Shown here: positions 49,361 to 59,349 of the stretch, piece by piece
Numbering within the stretch: position 1 is the stretch's first letter
Layout of the letters: each line of letters opens with the position of its first letter
From: VRUE01 sp963704505
GTDB taxonomy: Bacteria > Actinomycetota > Thermoleophilia > Solirubrobacterales > 70-9
Direction: 5' to 3'
NCBI GenBank assembly: GCA_963704505.1
Contig: OY969912.1
Span: forward strand, 1 to 64,000
Length of the DNA: 64,000 nucleotides
Made by a program: the position numbers and the translations under genes
The notes under the pieces: model-generated
Database searches by the model: none
The model's input: the letters and a program-made list of their open reading frames with translations, nothing else
Told to the model about the DNA's origin: nothing

Positions 49361-50767
49361 GTGAGTCGCGATTCGACAAGTGGAGACGGAATCAGCCAGG
49401 GGCGCCTGCGGCGCTCCGTGCCGCTTGCCGCGCTGAGCGCTCGAACCGCGGGCGAGGCGGTCGTGGTCGGGCTGCGGAAGAGGATCACCGGAGCCGACAG
49501 CACCGAGTTCCACGTCCGCACGGCGGAGCGCTACGCCGAACTGCTCGGCTCGTCCAAAGGCGCGCTGATGAAGGCGGGGCAACTCCTCTCCTTCGTCTCT
49601 CTCGGTCCCGCGGTCGGGCCCGACTTCCAATCGACTTACCAGGCCGCCCTCACCCGGCTCCGGAACGACGCGCCTCCGATGGCGCCGGAGCTTGCCCGTG
49701 AAACTCTCGAGCGCGAGCTCGGGCAGCCGGCCGAGAGTCTGTTCGCCGAGTTCGATTGGGAGCCCCTCGCCGCCGCCTCGATCGGACAGGTGCACGCCGC
49801 CAGGCTGGACGACGGCCGCGCTGTCGCGGTCAAGATCCAATACCCGGGCGTCGGCGCAGCGATCCGCGACGACCTCAAGAACACGGAGCTGCTGGCGACC
49901 TTCCTCGGGCTGATGAGCGGTCTCTCCCCCAGGAAGCTGAGCTTCGACCTCAGGGGAGTGGCGCAGGAGATAAGCGAACGCATCGAGGAGGAGCTCGACT
50001 ACCGGATCGAGGCTGCCAACCAGACTGAGTTCGCCGAGATGTACTCCGGGCACCCGTTCATCCGCATCCCGGAGGTGATCGGCGAGCTCTCGACCGGTCG
50101 GGTGCTGACACAGGAGCTCGTCCGGGGCAAAGCATGGAGCGAAGCGATTGCCGCCGACCAGGACCTGCGCAACAGCTGGGCCGAGGTGATCCACCGATTC
50201 ATCTACGGCACCTACCTTCGCGCCAGCATCGTCAATGCAGATCCGCACCCAGGCAACTTCATCTTCCATGACGACGGAAGCGTCACCTTCCTCGATTTCG
50301 GTTGCGTGAAAAGGCTGGAGCCCGAAGACGTCGATGCGCTGAACCTCGTGATGAGGGAATGCCTTCGTGAGGATGTCGACGAGACCTGGCGACTGAGCGT
50401 CGAAGGCGGGTTCTTCGCACCCTCGAACTCCTTGACCCCGGAGGAAGTCTTCAGGTATTGGCGCGAGCCATGCGGGATGTACTGGGGGGACCAGCCGTTC
50501 ACGATCACCCCGGAGTACGTGGCAGATGTGATCGCCGCGCGCTACTCGCCAACCGGCCCGTCCGCGAACGCGTTCAGCCACATGACCACCCCGCCCACCT
50601 ACGCGATCATGAGCCGGATCGACATCGGGGTCGTGTCCCTGATCGCCGAGTTGCGCGCGACGATCCCCTGGGCGACGCTCGGCGGCGAGTACTTCGAGGG
50701 CGCCGATCCGGTCACCCCGATCGGCAAGGCCGACCACGACCACCGAATGGCCCGCGACCGTGGCTGA
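49361..50767 (+). CDS. ABC1/AarF (UbiB-like) atypical kinase family protein
   Basis: 468 residues from a GTG at 49361. Family features: KGALMKAGQLLSF (the KxGQ motif), ASIGQVHAARLDDGRAVAVK (Ala-rich loop and Lys), EELDYRIEAANQ, NADPHPGNFIFHDDGS and VTFLDFGCVKRL (metal-binding DFG). UbiB proteins support ubiquinone or other lipid metabolism as ATPases. It overlaps P450 (2) by 8 bp and may serve the same lipophilic substrate pathway. Confidence 0.93.
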   Translation: MSRDSTSGDGISQGRLRRSVPLAALSARTAGEAVVVGLRKRITGADSTEFHVRTAERYAELLGSSKGALMKAGQLLSFVSLGPAVGPDFQSTYQAALTRLRNDAPPMAPELARETLERELGQPAESLFAEFDWEPLAAASIGQVHAARLDDGRAVAVKIQYPGVGAAIRDDLKNTELLATFLGLMSGLSPRKLSFDLRGVAQEISERIEEELDYRIEAANQTEFAEMYSGHPFIRIPEVIGELSTGRVLTQELVRGKAWSEAIAADQDLRNSWAEVIHRFIYGTYLRASIVNADPHPGNFIFHDDGSVTFLDFGCVKRLEPEDVDALNLVMRECLREDVDETWRLSVEGGFFAPSNSLTPEEVFRYWREPCGMYWGDQPFTITPEYVADVIAARYSPTGPSANAFSHMTTPPTYAIMSRIDIGVVSLIAELRATIPWATLGGEYFEGADPVTPIGKADHDHRMARDRG

Positions 50768-51974
50768 GCCGTCCGCCTGGCCGTTCGCGACAGAGGACCC
50801 TTACCCCGACTACCGGGCCGCCCGCGAAGAGGCGCCGGTGCAGTGGAACGAGCGACTCGGTGCTCATCTGGTCCTCTCCCACGAGCACGCATCTACGGTC
50901 CTTCGCGGTCAGGAGGACTGGAGCTCGGACCCCCGCACCAGCCCTGACTTCATCGCGCTGATGGAGGAGTCGGGGCAGTCGGCGGAGGTGTTCGCGCGAT
51001 CGATGCTGACCAGCGATCCACCCGAACACGCGCGCCTCAGGGGCGCCGTGAACCGATTCTTCACGCCGCGGGCCGTTCGTGGGATAAACGACCGGGTCGC
51101 CGCGATCGTCGACAGCGCCCTGGCCCCGCTTCTCGAAGGCGAGCCGATCGAGCTGATGAGTGAGCTCGCCTACCCGATCCCGTTGGCGGTGATCGCCGAG
51201 CTCTTCGACGTCGGGGTCGAGGGCGCGGAAGTCCTCAGCGAGGAGACCCCGATACTCGCCAAAGCGCTCGAGGTCGATCCGACGCTGACCGACCAGGAGG
51301 CGGTCGGCGCGGCGGCGATGACCGTGATGCTTTTCCTGGTCCCGATCGTCGCGGAGCGCAAGCTCGAGCCGGGAAACGACCTCCTGAGCGCACTGATCCA
51401 CCCCCCGGACGGCGGTCCGGCCCTGGAGACCGACGAGGTCATAACGATGTGCCTGCTACTCCTTGCCGCAGGCCACGAGACGACCGCAAATTTGATCGGC
51501 AACGGCACCCTGGCACTGTTCGACCATCCCGACCAGCTCGACTGGCTCGCCCGGCATCCCGAGCAATCGCAACAGGCGGTCGACGAGCTCCTGCGCTACG
51601 ACAGCCCGGTCCAGGTCGCATCGCGGGTGGCAAAGAGAGACCTGACCCTCGGCGACGCCGCGGTGAAGGAAGGGCAACGGGCGGTGATCCTCCTCGGCGC
51701 GGCCAACAGGGACCCGGCGCGCATCGAGGACCCCGATCGCCTCGACCTGACCCGAACCGGGACATCCCACCTGGCTTTCGGAATCGGTCCCCATTTCTGC
51801 GTCGGTGCGGGCCTCGCCCGACTGGAGGCCCGGGAAACATTCTCGCGACTGGCCCAATCTTCTTTCAGGCCGGAGCGGTGGTCTCACAGCAGAGATTCGT
51901 CCCAGACCTTCCGCCGACTTCGGAGCCTCTCGATCGGGGACGCAGACCGTTCCGGGGTCAGCACTATCCCTTGA
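50760..51974 (+). CDS. Cytochrome P450 (2)
   Basis: 404 residues starting with GTG at 50760. I-helix LLLLAAGHETTANLIGNGTL, ExxR in VDELLRYDSPVQ, heme loop LAFGIGPHFCVGAGLARLEA. It resembles the CYP105/107-like soluble bacterial P450s. Its gene overlaps the ABC1-kinase gene, and both are under the TetR-type operator. The substrate is unknown. Confidence 0.95.
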   Translation: MAEPSAWPFATEDPYPDYRAAREEAPVQWNERLGAHLVLSHEHASTVLRGQEDWSSDPRTSPDFIALMEESGQSAEVFARSMLTSDPPEHARLRGAVNRFFTPRAVRGINDRVAAIVDSALAPLLEGEPIELMSELAYPIPLAVIAELFDVGVEGAEVLSEETPILAKALEVDPTLTDQEAVGAAAMTVMLFLVPIVAERKLEPGNDLLSALIHPPDGGPALETDEVITMCLLLLAAGHETTANLIGNGTLALFDHPDQLDWLARHPEQSQQAVDELLRYDSPVQVASRVAKRDLTLGDAAVKEGQRAVILLGAANRDPARIEDPDRLDLTRTGTSHLAFGIGPHFCVGAGLARLEARETFSRLAQSSFRPERWSHSRDSSQTFRRLRSLSIGDADRSGVSTIP

Positions 51975-52013
51975 CACCGCGGCGCCGGGCCATCCGCGCT
52001 CCGGTAAGGCGAA

Positions 52014-53630
52014 ATGCCGTTTCTACGTCGTGGCAGTCTCAGGCGACACACCCGAAAGGCGCCTGGATGCTCGGAGCGCTCCGCGCTACTCTCGTTGGTG
52101 TTGCAGGGAGTGGTGACACCACGGAGCGTTAAGGGCATCCTGGGGTTCCTCGTCGGGGCCGCCCTCGTCGCTGCGACCGTGCCGGCGCCGCCGGCGAGCG
52201 CCTCAGCCGAGTGGCAGCCCGCGCAGCTGTCCGGGGTCGCCGCCAAGAGCTACCTACTCAGCGTCTCCTGTCCCTCCCTATCTCTCTGCGTGGCGAGTGG
52301 GACCAACAACCTGATCGCCAGCTCGACCAATCCGGTCGCCGGCTCGTCGTCATGGAGCCCGGCCTTCGTGGGCGAAGGCCCGTGGCAGAACTCCGCGAAC
52401 TGGCCGAGCCAGGAGATCTCAGGACTGCAGATCGAAAGCATCTCCTGCCCCTCGACCCAGCTCTGTGTCGCGGTCATGAACAAGGGCTTGATCTACAGCA
52501 CGACCAACCCGACAGGGCCGGCCTCGGCTTGGAAAACCGTCGAGATCGACGATCCCGGCGGCCGCAACACCCACCTCAAAGGCATCTCCTGCCCGAGCGT
52601 GACGCTCTGCGTCGCCGTCTCCGAACGACGGATCGGAGGAGGAGGCGGCGCCGGCGAAATCGACGCCAACCTCGGCAAGGTCCTGGTCTCGACCAACCCG
52701 ACCGGCGCCGCCACCGACTGGCGGGTCTCCGACGCCCCCGACGGGACCAACTTCGGCGCCGTCACCTGCCCCCGGGTCGACTTCTGCGTCGCGGTCGGCC
52801 AGGAAGGGAACATCGTCATTTCGACCGAACCGACCGGTGGCGCCGGGGCCTGGCGAACCGTGGGCGCGCCGGTGGGCCAGAGCGCCCTGCAGGCGATCGG
52901 GTGTGCCTCGAGCGCGCTCTGTGTCGCCGGGAACAAGAGCGGCACCCTGCTGACCTCGGTCGACCCGCGCGGCGGCATCGGCACCTGGCGATCCTTCAAC
53001 GGCGGCGGCTCGGTGCAGGTAACCGGCGCCAACTGCCCGTCACCCTCCGCGTGCCTGGTGGTGGACAACAACGGCAGCGTCGCGACCTCGACCGATCCGA
53101 CCGGCGGGTCCTCGGCCTGGAACTACCTGAACCTGATCCAGTACGAACTTCCGCAGGGCGGCTCCCTCCAGGAGGGCAACGGGCTGTTCGGGGCCGCCTG
53201 CGTCTCCCGCTCCTTCTGCGTCGTCGCGGGCGCCCGCGGACAGCTCTTCACCAGCACCAACGCCTTCGAGGAGCCGGCGGCGCCGGTCGGTAAGAAGACC
53301 GGCCGCAAGCGCGGGGCGAAACGTCCGAAAGCGAAGATCGCCACGCTCCGGCTCTTCACCAGGTCGGTCCAGGCGACCCACGTCCGGGCTCTCGCCCGGT
53401 TCTTCGCCCGCGGCGGCAACTCCGGCTTTGCCTGCAAGATCGACAAGGGCCGCTATAGGCGTTGTCACTCGCCCAAGCGCTTCCACCTGGACCGCGGCCG
53501 TCATGTGTTCCGTGTTCGCGCGATCGGAGTCACCGGCAAGCGAGGGCCCGCGGACTCCGCCGTAATTCACGTCGGCGGTTGCCGAACAGTGGGGCGCCAC
53601 AAAACCTGTGGGACCTTTGTCGAGAAATAG
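52014..53630 (+). CDS. Exported SCPS/LCVA-repeat protein (beta-propeller-like)
   Basis: 538 residues from the ATG at 52014 (TAAGG 5 nt upstream); a GTG at 52113 would give a standard signal peptide (LGFLVGAALVAATVPAPPAS). Seven to eight repeats each carry SCPSxxLCVA-type cores (VSCPSLSLCVASG, ISCPSTQLCVAVM, VTCPRVDFCVAVG) about 45-60 residues apart with STNPTG turns; each pair of Cys may bond. A basic linker (KKTGRKRGAKRPKAK, about 427-441) leads to a C-terminal domain with CKIDKGRYRRCHSPKRF. No catalytic residues are recognised. Confidence 0.85.
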   Translation: MPFLRRGSLRRHTRKAPGCSERSALLSLVLQGVVTPRSVKGILGFLVGAALVAATVPAPPASASAEWQPAQLSGVAAKSYLLSVSCPSLSLCVASGTNNLIASSTNPVAGSSSWSPAFVGEGPWQNSANWPSQEISGLQIESISCPSTQLCVAVMNKGLIYSTTNPTGPASAWKTVEIDDPGGRNTHLKGISCPSVTLCVAVSERRIGGGGGAGEIDANLGKVLVSTNPTGAATDWRVSDAPDGTNFGAVTCPRVDFCVAVGQEGNIVISTEPTGGAGAWRTVGAPVGQSALQAIGCASSALCVAGNKSGTLLTSVDPRGGIGTWRSFNGGGSVQVTGANCPSPSACLVVDNNGSVATSTDPTGGSSAWNYLNLIQYELPQGGSLQEGNGLFGAACVSRSFCVVAGARGQLFTSTNAFEEPAAPVGKKTGRKRGAKRPKAKIATLRLFTRSVQATHVRALARFFARGGNSGFACKIDKGRYRRCHSPKRFHLDRGRHVFRVRAIGVTGKRGPADSAVIHVGGCRTVGRHKTCGTFVEK

Positions 53631-53728
53631 CCTCGACTGGCGTCGCTCCCAATGGCGCGTTCGCCAAGCGTTCGGCTGAGTACGTCGCGACCGCAGAACA
53701 AACGCTCCCCGGAGTCTCGGGGCCGAGA

Positions 53729-53801
<73 letters not shown>

Positions 53802-53979
53802 GAGTTGCGAGCCGGATGTTAGAGGTCCGGTTACGGTTTGGCTGCATGGAGTCGGACGCTCGCCGGCCGACTGGGATGGAATCCGCGCAGGCCTTGAACC
53901 CTTTGGCGAATTGCGCGTTCCGCAACTCCCTCGCAACGGTGCACCTTGGCTCGAGGCGCTCATCGCCTAGGTTCTCGGT

Positions 53980-54762
53980 ATGACGGAAAGTGCGACCTCT
54001 GACTATCCGGCGATGATCGCCGCTGTAAACCAGGTCGAGCCGGCCCCGCGGCGGGTCCGGGGGCTCCTCGGTGGCGAGGTCATCTTCGACACGAGCCGGG
54101 CAATCTACGTGTGGGAGTGGCCCAATTACCCCTGGTACTACGTGCCGCTCGCCGACGTCAGAGACGATTTCCTGATCGACGAACAACATCCGCAGAAGGT
54201 CGCCCAGGGCAGCGCGCGGAGGCACGGGCTGCAGGTCGGCGACGTGTCGAGGCCAAAGGCGGTGCGGGTCTTCGAGGAGGACTCGATCGCCGGACTGGCG
54301 GGCATGGCCCGCTTCGAGTGGCAGGCGCTCGACTCCTGGTTCGAGGAGGACGAGGAGATCTTCGTTCACCCGCGGAATCCATATACCCGAGTCGACGCAT
54401 TGCGCTCGACCCGAAGGGTGCGGATCGAGCTGGACGGCCTCCTGCTGGCCGAGTCCTCCGCCACGGTGATGGTCTTTGAGACGGGCCTGCCCACTCGCTA
54501 CTACTTCGATCGCAGCGCAGTCGACTTCGATCATATGAAGGCGACCGACACCACCACCTCCTGCCCGTACAAGGGCCGGACCAGCCAATACTGGTCAATC
54601 CTCGCCGGAGGGGCAATACACCCCGACCTGGCCTGGGGCTACGACTTTCCGACCCGCCAGCTCCTACCGATCGCCGGGCTCGTCGCCTTCTACAACGAGA
54701 AGGTGGACGTCATCGTCGATCGCGATCGCTTGCCGCGGCCAAACACGCACTTCTTCGGATAA
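53980..54762 (+). CDS. DUF427 domain-containing protein
   Basis: 260 residues. Two DUF427-like units are visible: the first about 30-135 (LLGGEVIFDTSRAIYVWEWP ... FEWQALDSWFEEDEEIFVHP), the second about 137-245 (TRRVRIELDGLLLAESSATV ... RYYFDRSAVDFDHMKATDTT, SCPYKGRTSQYW). The biochemical role is unknown. It is monocistronic and convergent with the NHL-protein gene, with a strong hairpin in between. Confidence 0.93.
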   Translation: MTESATSDYPAMIAAVNQVEPAPRRVRGLLGGEVIFDTSRAIYVWEWPNYPWYYVPLADVRDDFLIDEQHPQKVAQGSARRHGLQVGDVSRPKAVRVFEEDSIAGLAGMARFEWQALDSWFEEDEEIFVHPRNPYTRVDALRSTRRVRIELDGLLLAESSATVMVFETGLPTRYYFDRSAVDFDHMKATDTTTSCPYKGRTSQYWSILAGGAIHPDLAWGYDFPTRQLLPIAGLVAFYNEKVDVIVDRDRLPRPNTHFFG

Positions 54763-54783
54763 GTACCGGCGAACTGGGTCGGA

Positions 54784-54835
54784 TCCTCTCCGCGGGAATA
54801 CCCGGCGCCACATCGCGCCGGCCCCGCGAGGAGGA
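54784..54835. terminator. Long bidirectional hairpin between convergent genes
   Basis: TCCTCTCCGCGGG pairs with CCCCGCGAGGAGGA outside, and CCGGCGC-CACATC-GCGCCGG is a perfect 7-bp inner stem. It ends directly at the stop codon of the NHL gene. The stability suggests a terminator for both the DUF427 gene and the exported-protein cluster. Confidence 0.7.
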
Positions 54836-56503
54836 CTACCGCCCGGCTCCGCGGCTGAAGGTGACGACCCTTCTGGCAACCTCGTCGCCCTCTCCCCCGG
54901 CGGAGGCGAATGCCACCTTGACCCGGGTGCTGAACTTGCCTCCTTTGGCCTTTGCGAGCGCCCTTCGTCCGGTGGGCGACAGGTGAAGGCGGAGCGTGAC
55001 GCGACCCGGCTCGCCGACCTCGAGAACAGTGGCGGACAGACCCGACCCCTTCGCGGTCAGGGTCCCTGCGCCGGGCGCGTCGGCCACGAGAGCGGCGCCG
55101 CCGGGGCTCGCCTTGGCCGGGCCGAGACTCATGCCCCGACGGCTCGAGCCGGCCCCACTCTCCACGCGAGAGCTCCTTGAAGCGGTGCCCACCGCGGAGC
55201 CGGTCCCTCCCGCAAAGGCCGGCGCCGGCGAGAATTCAGCGTTGACGGTCGTCGCGCCGCTCATGGTCACCGTGCACGTGCCTGTCCCGGAACACAATCC
55301 GCCGGACCAGCCGGAGAAGATCGAGCCGGCGGCGGCCGTGGCGGTCAGGGTCACTACGGCTTCTGAGTCGAATTCGGCTTTGCAGGAGCCGCCGCAACGG
55401 ATTCCGGCGGGATTGCTGCTGACCGTCCCGACGCCCGAGCCGGTGGCGGTCACATCCAGAGTTGTGCCTGCGCCCGGGAGGCCGAAGAGGTAGAGGGCCG
55501 TTTCTTCCTCAGGCGGGACTTGAAAGATCCCCGGGAATACATGGCTCGAGCCGTTGCCGGTGGTGACGTAGAGGTGACCGTTGCGCGGCCCGGGAGATTC
55601 GTTCACGGTGATCCCCACGGGTTCCGCGTGGATCAGCGAGTGGGCGAGCTGGCCCCTGTAGAGCCCTTCGGCGTTGAACTCGTCGACAACAGCGGCGGGA
55701 TGCTCAAACAGAGGCTGGGTGTTGTCGGTGACGAAAAGGTGGCCGTCGCTCTGGTCGATGGCCAAGGAGGAGTCGACCAGAGAGGAGAAGCCCTGATTCG
55801 AGGTGGTCGCACCCTGCGGAGTCGCTTCACCGTCGATTTCTGCGATCGGGACGTTGGGGTTGCCTGCCTGCGTGAAGACCTTGACGGTCTTGGTCGATGC
55901 ATCGGCTGCGTAGACCTGGCCTTCGGTCGCTCCGAAATCAGAGACCGCAACACCGAAGCTGTTGACGAGTGAGCCGACCCCGATTGTGAGGTCGGGCGCT
56001 TTCGGGACGATCGGCGCTTCGTACACGGTGATGCGGTTGCGAGAGTTGACGTAAAGGTCGCCACTGGCGGGATCGAGCGCGATTCCGCTGGCCGGACCCG
56101 GGTCGACCACGACCGAGGTTTCATAGGGCGCGGGGTACTCGAGCACCGGGCCGTGCCAGAGGTTCACGTAGAGATTGTCGGCGGAGTCGAAGGCAAGACC
56201 GCAGGGACCGTTGGACGGTGTGCCGACGCCCGTGATTTCGTCGACCTTCGTCGACCCGGTGAAGATCTTGATCGCCCGGTGGTAGTAGTCGGAGATGAAG
56301 GCTCGGCCCGAGCCTTCGACGGCGACTCCACAGGCGTCTTCGATGCCGGGTTCATCTTTTTCAGGCGGCTGCGCGATCACGGGCTGCCCACTGACCAGCG
56401 TCCCTTCAAAGGGACGGTTGGCCACGTCGGCAGAAGCCGCTGTTGAAAGCAACGCCATTGCGAACAGCGATGCCAGGAGAGTCCGCACGAGGGTCTTCAT
56501 CAC
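54836..56503 (-). CDS. Exported NHL-repeat protein with a bacterial Ig-like C-terminal part
   Basis: 555 residues with a signal peptide (about 1-25, MALLSTAASA). The first 330 residues have NHL-type repeats (GVAVEGSGRAFISDYYHRAI, GPCGLAFDSADNLYVNLW, GIALDPASGDLYVNSRNRIT, SLAIDQSDGHLFVTDN) forming a propeller. A repeat resembling InlB-B/Flg_new lies at about 350-430 (FSGWSGGLCSGTGTCTVTMS). The end (LHLSPTGRRALAKAKGGKF) looks like an Ig-like terminal strand domain. It is the last gene of the right cluster, and its start overlaps the A3 stop (ATGA). Confidence 0.87.
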   Translation of the reverse strand: MMKTLVRTLLASLFAMALLSTAASADVANRPFEGTLVSGQPVIAQPPEKDEPGIEDACGVAVEGSGRAFISDYYHRAIKIFTGSTKVDEITGVGTPSNGPCGLAFDSADNLYVNLWHGPVLEYPAPYETSVVVDPGPASGIALDPASGDLYVNSRNRITVYEAPIVPKAPDLTIGVGSLVNSFGVAVSDFGATEGQVYAADASTKTVKVFTQAGNPNVPIAEIDGEATPQGATTSNQGFSSLVDSSLAIDQSDGHLFVTDNTQPLFEHPAAVVDEFNAEGLYRGQLAHSLIHAEPVGITVNESPGPRNGHLYVTTGNGSSHVFPGIFQVPPEEETALYLFGLPGAGTTLDVTATGSGVGTVSSNPAGIRCGGSCKAEFDSEAVVTLTATAAAGSIFSGWSGGLCSGTGTCTVTMSGATTVNAEFSPAPAFAGGTGSAVGTASRSSRVESGAGSSRRGMSLGPAKASPGGAALVADAPGAGTLTAKGSGLSATVLEVGEPGRVTLRLHLSPTGRRALAKAKGGKFSTRVKVAFASAGGEGDEVARRVVTFSRGAGR

Positions 56504-59349
56504 TTGCCCGCCTTGCCCTTGCCTTGATTGCCCTTGCCGTGTTTGCCCTTTTTGCAGTTGACCTGCAGCGGCAATTTCAAGGACTCGACGCCATTGTCAT
56601 GGCCGATGAACTGGGCGGTCGCCTTCTGCGGGAACCTGCAGGTGTCGGTCGCGTTGGCGATGATCCCGTGCTTGCCCCCGTTGAGGGCCATGGTGAATTT
56701 GGTCACCGGGGCGTCGGGGAGGGTGAAGAACTTCGCGCGCAGGCCGCCCCGGTAGGAATCGATCCTGCCTTCGATGTCGATTTCGACACCACGGCCGGAA
56801 ATCGTCGCGACCAGGTCCGGCAGGACCCCTTCACCCGAAGTCGTGCGCAGGTAGACCGGGCCGGTCATCGGGCCTTCGACGAGCGGCGTTTCGGCGGTCG
56901 CCGTGCCATAGATCGACGCGGCGGGACAAGCGCGGGCGGCGAACTGCTTCGTTGTGCAGATGGTCCCGATGTGTTCCTGGGCGATGAAGATCTTCGGGGG
57001 TAGAACGACCGTGGCCTTGGAGATGTTCGAGTCACCGCCGCGCGGGGTTACCGTCGCCCGCAGGGACGGGTAATCGCCGCGTTCATGTCCACCCTTGAGA
57101 ACGATCCCGAATTTCGGCGCGAAGCCCAGCGCCGAGCAGTTGGTCGCCTGGTATCCCGAGGTCGCACTCGCCGCCTGGTCGTCCGCCGGATCGGAGAAGC
57201 GGGCTCCGGCGCCGGTCAGGGTCGAGACGACTGAGAACGGTTCGCAGGAGGTCGGGTTGATCGTGAATTTCGGCCGGTCGATGTAGATGCGAATGTCGCG
57301 AAGGCGAAGGGGGAAGCCCGAGAGGATGTGGGGGATCGGATCCGAGCCGGCGGAGTCGATCGAGACCTGTGCGGTCTGGCGGTCGATGCGAATCGCCGAG
57401 CGAATCACGACCGTGCCGAGGTCGAAGGGGCCCACCTTGGCCGAATCGATCGCCACGATCGAGATCGGCGACCCGTGGTACGGGCCGGCCAGATACAACG
57501 AGCCGGGCGCGTAGGCGAGCGTGGATCCGAGGCCGTAGCCGGTATAGGTGCGGCCGATTTTGCTCGCCGCCGAGCAGGCTGGGTTTTCGGCCGATTCGGC
57601 CCCGGACTGGTGCTTGGCTGCCGCGATCTCAGCCTCCGAGCAGAAGGGAACGCCGGCGATTTTCCCAAGCAGGCCGGGCGGCAGGGTCGCCGAGTACGAG
57701 GTGATCTCCTGTTCGGCATCGGCCCTGGTCAGGTGCAGGTAGAAGGGCGCGTATGAGGAGGCGTTCGAGTTCAGGGTCCCGCCGACGCCCTTCGGGTTGA
57801 AGGGCTCGACTGGACCTTGCGGACAGGGCCCGCCTCCGACCCCGGAATCGAGGTTGAAGTCGGAGATCTGATGGATGACGACGTTGGGATCGCGCCAAGG
57901 AGTGGAGTCGACGGCGGTCACGTAACCGCCACAGGTCGAGGGAGTCGCGAGCGGGCTGCGCTGCCCTTCCCGGAAATGGACGTTGAAATGCGAGTACGGA
58001 AGCTGGGGAAGGTCGTCGAACGTGGTCGTCAGCTGCCCGGTTTCAGGATTGGAATCGATCCTTCCGGCGACCTTTACGAGAATTCCTCGTTCGGGGTCCT
58101 TTGCGACCAGGTAGAGCGCGAGGAGGGTTCCGAAACGGTTGTCGTAGGGGGCGGCGAAGAACATCGACCCTTCGATGCGTCCTTCGACCAGCGGGCTTTC
58201 AATCGTCAACTCGCCAATTTTGGCGACGTTGGGGCAGCCGGCGCCCGGCGCCGAGGTCAGCGTCTCGGCGGCGTACTGGGACTCCGAGCAGGTGCTCAAC
58301 CCGGATGCGACCGAGGGGTTGATCGTCATCCCTTCGGCCAGAGTGACGACGGCCCTCCGGACCTGGGACGAGGCCCGTTCGGTGGGGTCGACGAGCTGAC
58401 CGCTATTGCCGTCCAGGGTGAAGTCGAAGCCGGTGGGCGAGCTGGTTCGACCGGTCGAGAGGCGACCGCTGGGGACGGGGTTGAAGGGCAGTGAGTCACA
58501 GTCCTGGAGGTCTCCGCCGGTGGTCGAGGTCGCGTGGACTTGCGCCGGTTGCTGCCACGCGGTCGCGGTGACCTGGAAGCTGAGCGGGCCGCCGCAGGAC
58601 GTGGGCAGGGTCAGGTAGGCCTGGGTGTCATGAAGCGGGTCGAGAGTGGCGACCGAGCATTTGCCGTGGCCGTATTCCGGCTCTACCTCGTTCAGGCAAT
58701 TGCCCCGTTCGGAGTTGTGGGCGACGGTCCAGGGCGTCCCCCAAATGGTCAGACGGAAACCGGTGATGTCGATCAGCTGCGAGAGGTTTTCGAGGCTGAG
58801 CGAGAGGCCGTATTCACCGGTGGTTTCCCGCACATGCGGGGTGACCGTGACCGGAATCTCGAAGGGGGCAAAGCCCAGCTGCGATGGGAACCCGGGCGGC
58901 GGCGCCAGGTTGAAGACGCCGAAGGTGCGGACTTCCCCACCCCCGCGCGAGGTTTCCAGCGTGATCGTCCCGACTTGGGATTCGGCGGAACAGCTCTCAC
59001 CCGAGAGGCTTTCTTCGAAGGGCGAGCTTCGCGGGGTTCCGAAAGCGCCGGAGGGGCACGCCGGCACGGCGCCCGGGTTTTCGATCAACCCGGGCGGTAG
59101 GTCTATTTCGAGGTTCCGCAGGTCACCATCGGAGAACTGGCCGCTCTTGTTGAAGTGCGCTTCCGTGACCAGGGAGTATGGGTGGGACCCGCCGAGAGTC
59201 GCGAAGCCCTGGCCGCCTTCGTCGGTGGCCCTGACGTTGAAGCCTTCCGGCCCGGGCAGGAACCCGAAGCTGGCATCCGCTCCTGCCGGTAGGAGCCAGA
59301 GCGCGGACAGCACCGCCGCGCAGGCAATGGATAGACGGGCGGCCTTCAT
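56500..59349 (-). CDS. Giant exported repeat protein, type A (A3)
   Basis: 949 residues, signal peptide about 1-26 (LWLLPAGADA-SF). It has the same fourfold unit as A1: CSAESQVGTITLET, CPNVAKIGELTIESPLVEG, CSAASKIGRTYTGYGLG, CPAASIYGTATAETPLVEG, with the YLAGPYHGSP and GPVYLR blocks. Mature N-terminus SFGFLPGPEGFNV parallels A1 SFGLLPGAEGFNV. C-terminal basic tail KKGKHGKGNQGKGKAGK. The start overlaps the B3 stop, and the A3 stop overlaps the NHL gene start. Confidence 0.88.
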   Translation of the reverse strand: MKAARLSIACAAVLSALWLLPAGADASFGFLPGPEGFNVRATDEGGQGFATLGGSHPYSLVTEAHFNKSGQFSDGDLRNLEIDLPPGLIENPGAVPACPSGAFGTPRSSPFEESLSGESCSAESQVGTITLETSRGGGEVRTFGVFNLAPPPGFPSQLGFAPFEIPVTVTPHVRETTGEYGLSLSLENLSQLIDITGFRLTIWGTPWTVAHNSERGNCLNEVEPEYGHGKCSVATLDPLHDTQAYLTLPTSCGGPLSFQVTATAWQQPAQVHATSTTGGDLQDCDSLPFNPVPSGRLSTGRTSSPTGFDFTLDGNSGQLVDPTERASSQVRRAVVTLAEGMTINPSVASGLSTCSESQYAAETLTSAPGAGCPNVAKIGELTIESPLVEGRIEGSMFFAAPYDNRFGTLLALYLVAKDPERGILVKVAGRIDSNPETGQLTTTFDDLPQLPYSHFNVHFREGQRSPLATPSTCGGYVTAVDSTPWRDPNVVIHQISDFNLDSGVGGGPCPQGPVEPFNPKGVGGTLNSNASSYAPFYLHLTRADAEQEITSYSATLPPGLLGKIAGVPFCSEAEIAAAKHQSGAESAENPACSAASKIGRTYTGYGLGSTLAYAPGSLYLAGPYHGSPISIVAIDSAKVGPFDLGTVVIRSAIRIDRQTAQVSIDSAGSDPIPHILSGFPLRLRDIRIYIDRPKFTINPTSCEPFSVVSTLTGAGARFSDPADDQAASATSGYQATNCSALGFAPKFGIVLKGGHERGDYPSLRATVTPRGGDSNISKATVVLPPKIFIAQEHIGTICTTKQFAARACPAASIYGTATAETPLVEGPMTGPVYLRTTSGEGVLPDLVATISGRGVEIDIEGRIDSYRGGLRAKFFTLPDAPVTKFTMALNGGKHGIIANATDTCRFPQKATAQFIGHDNGVESLKLPLQVNCKKGKHGKGNQGKGKAGK

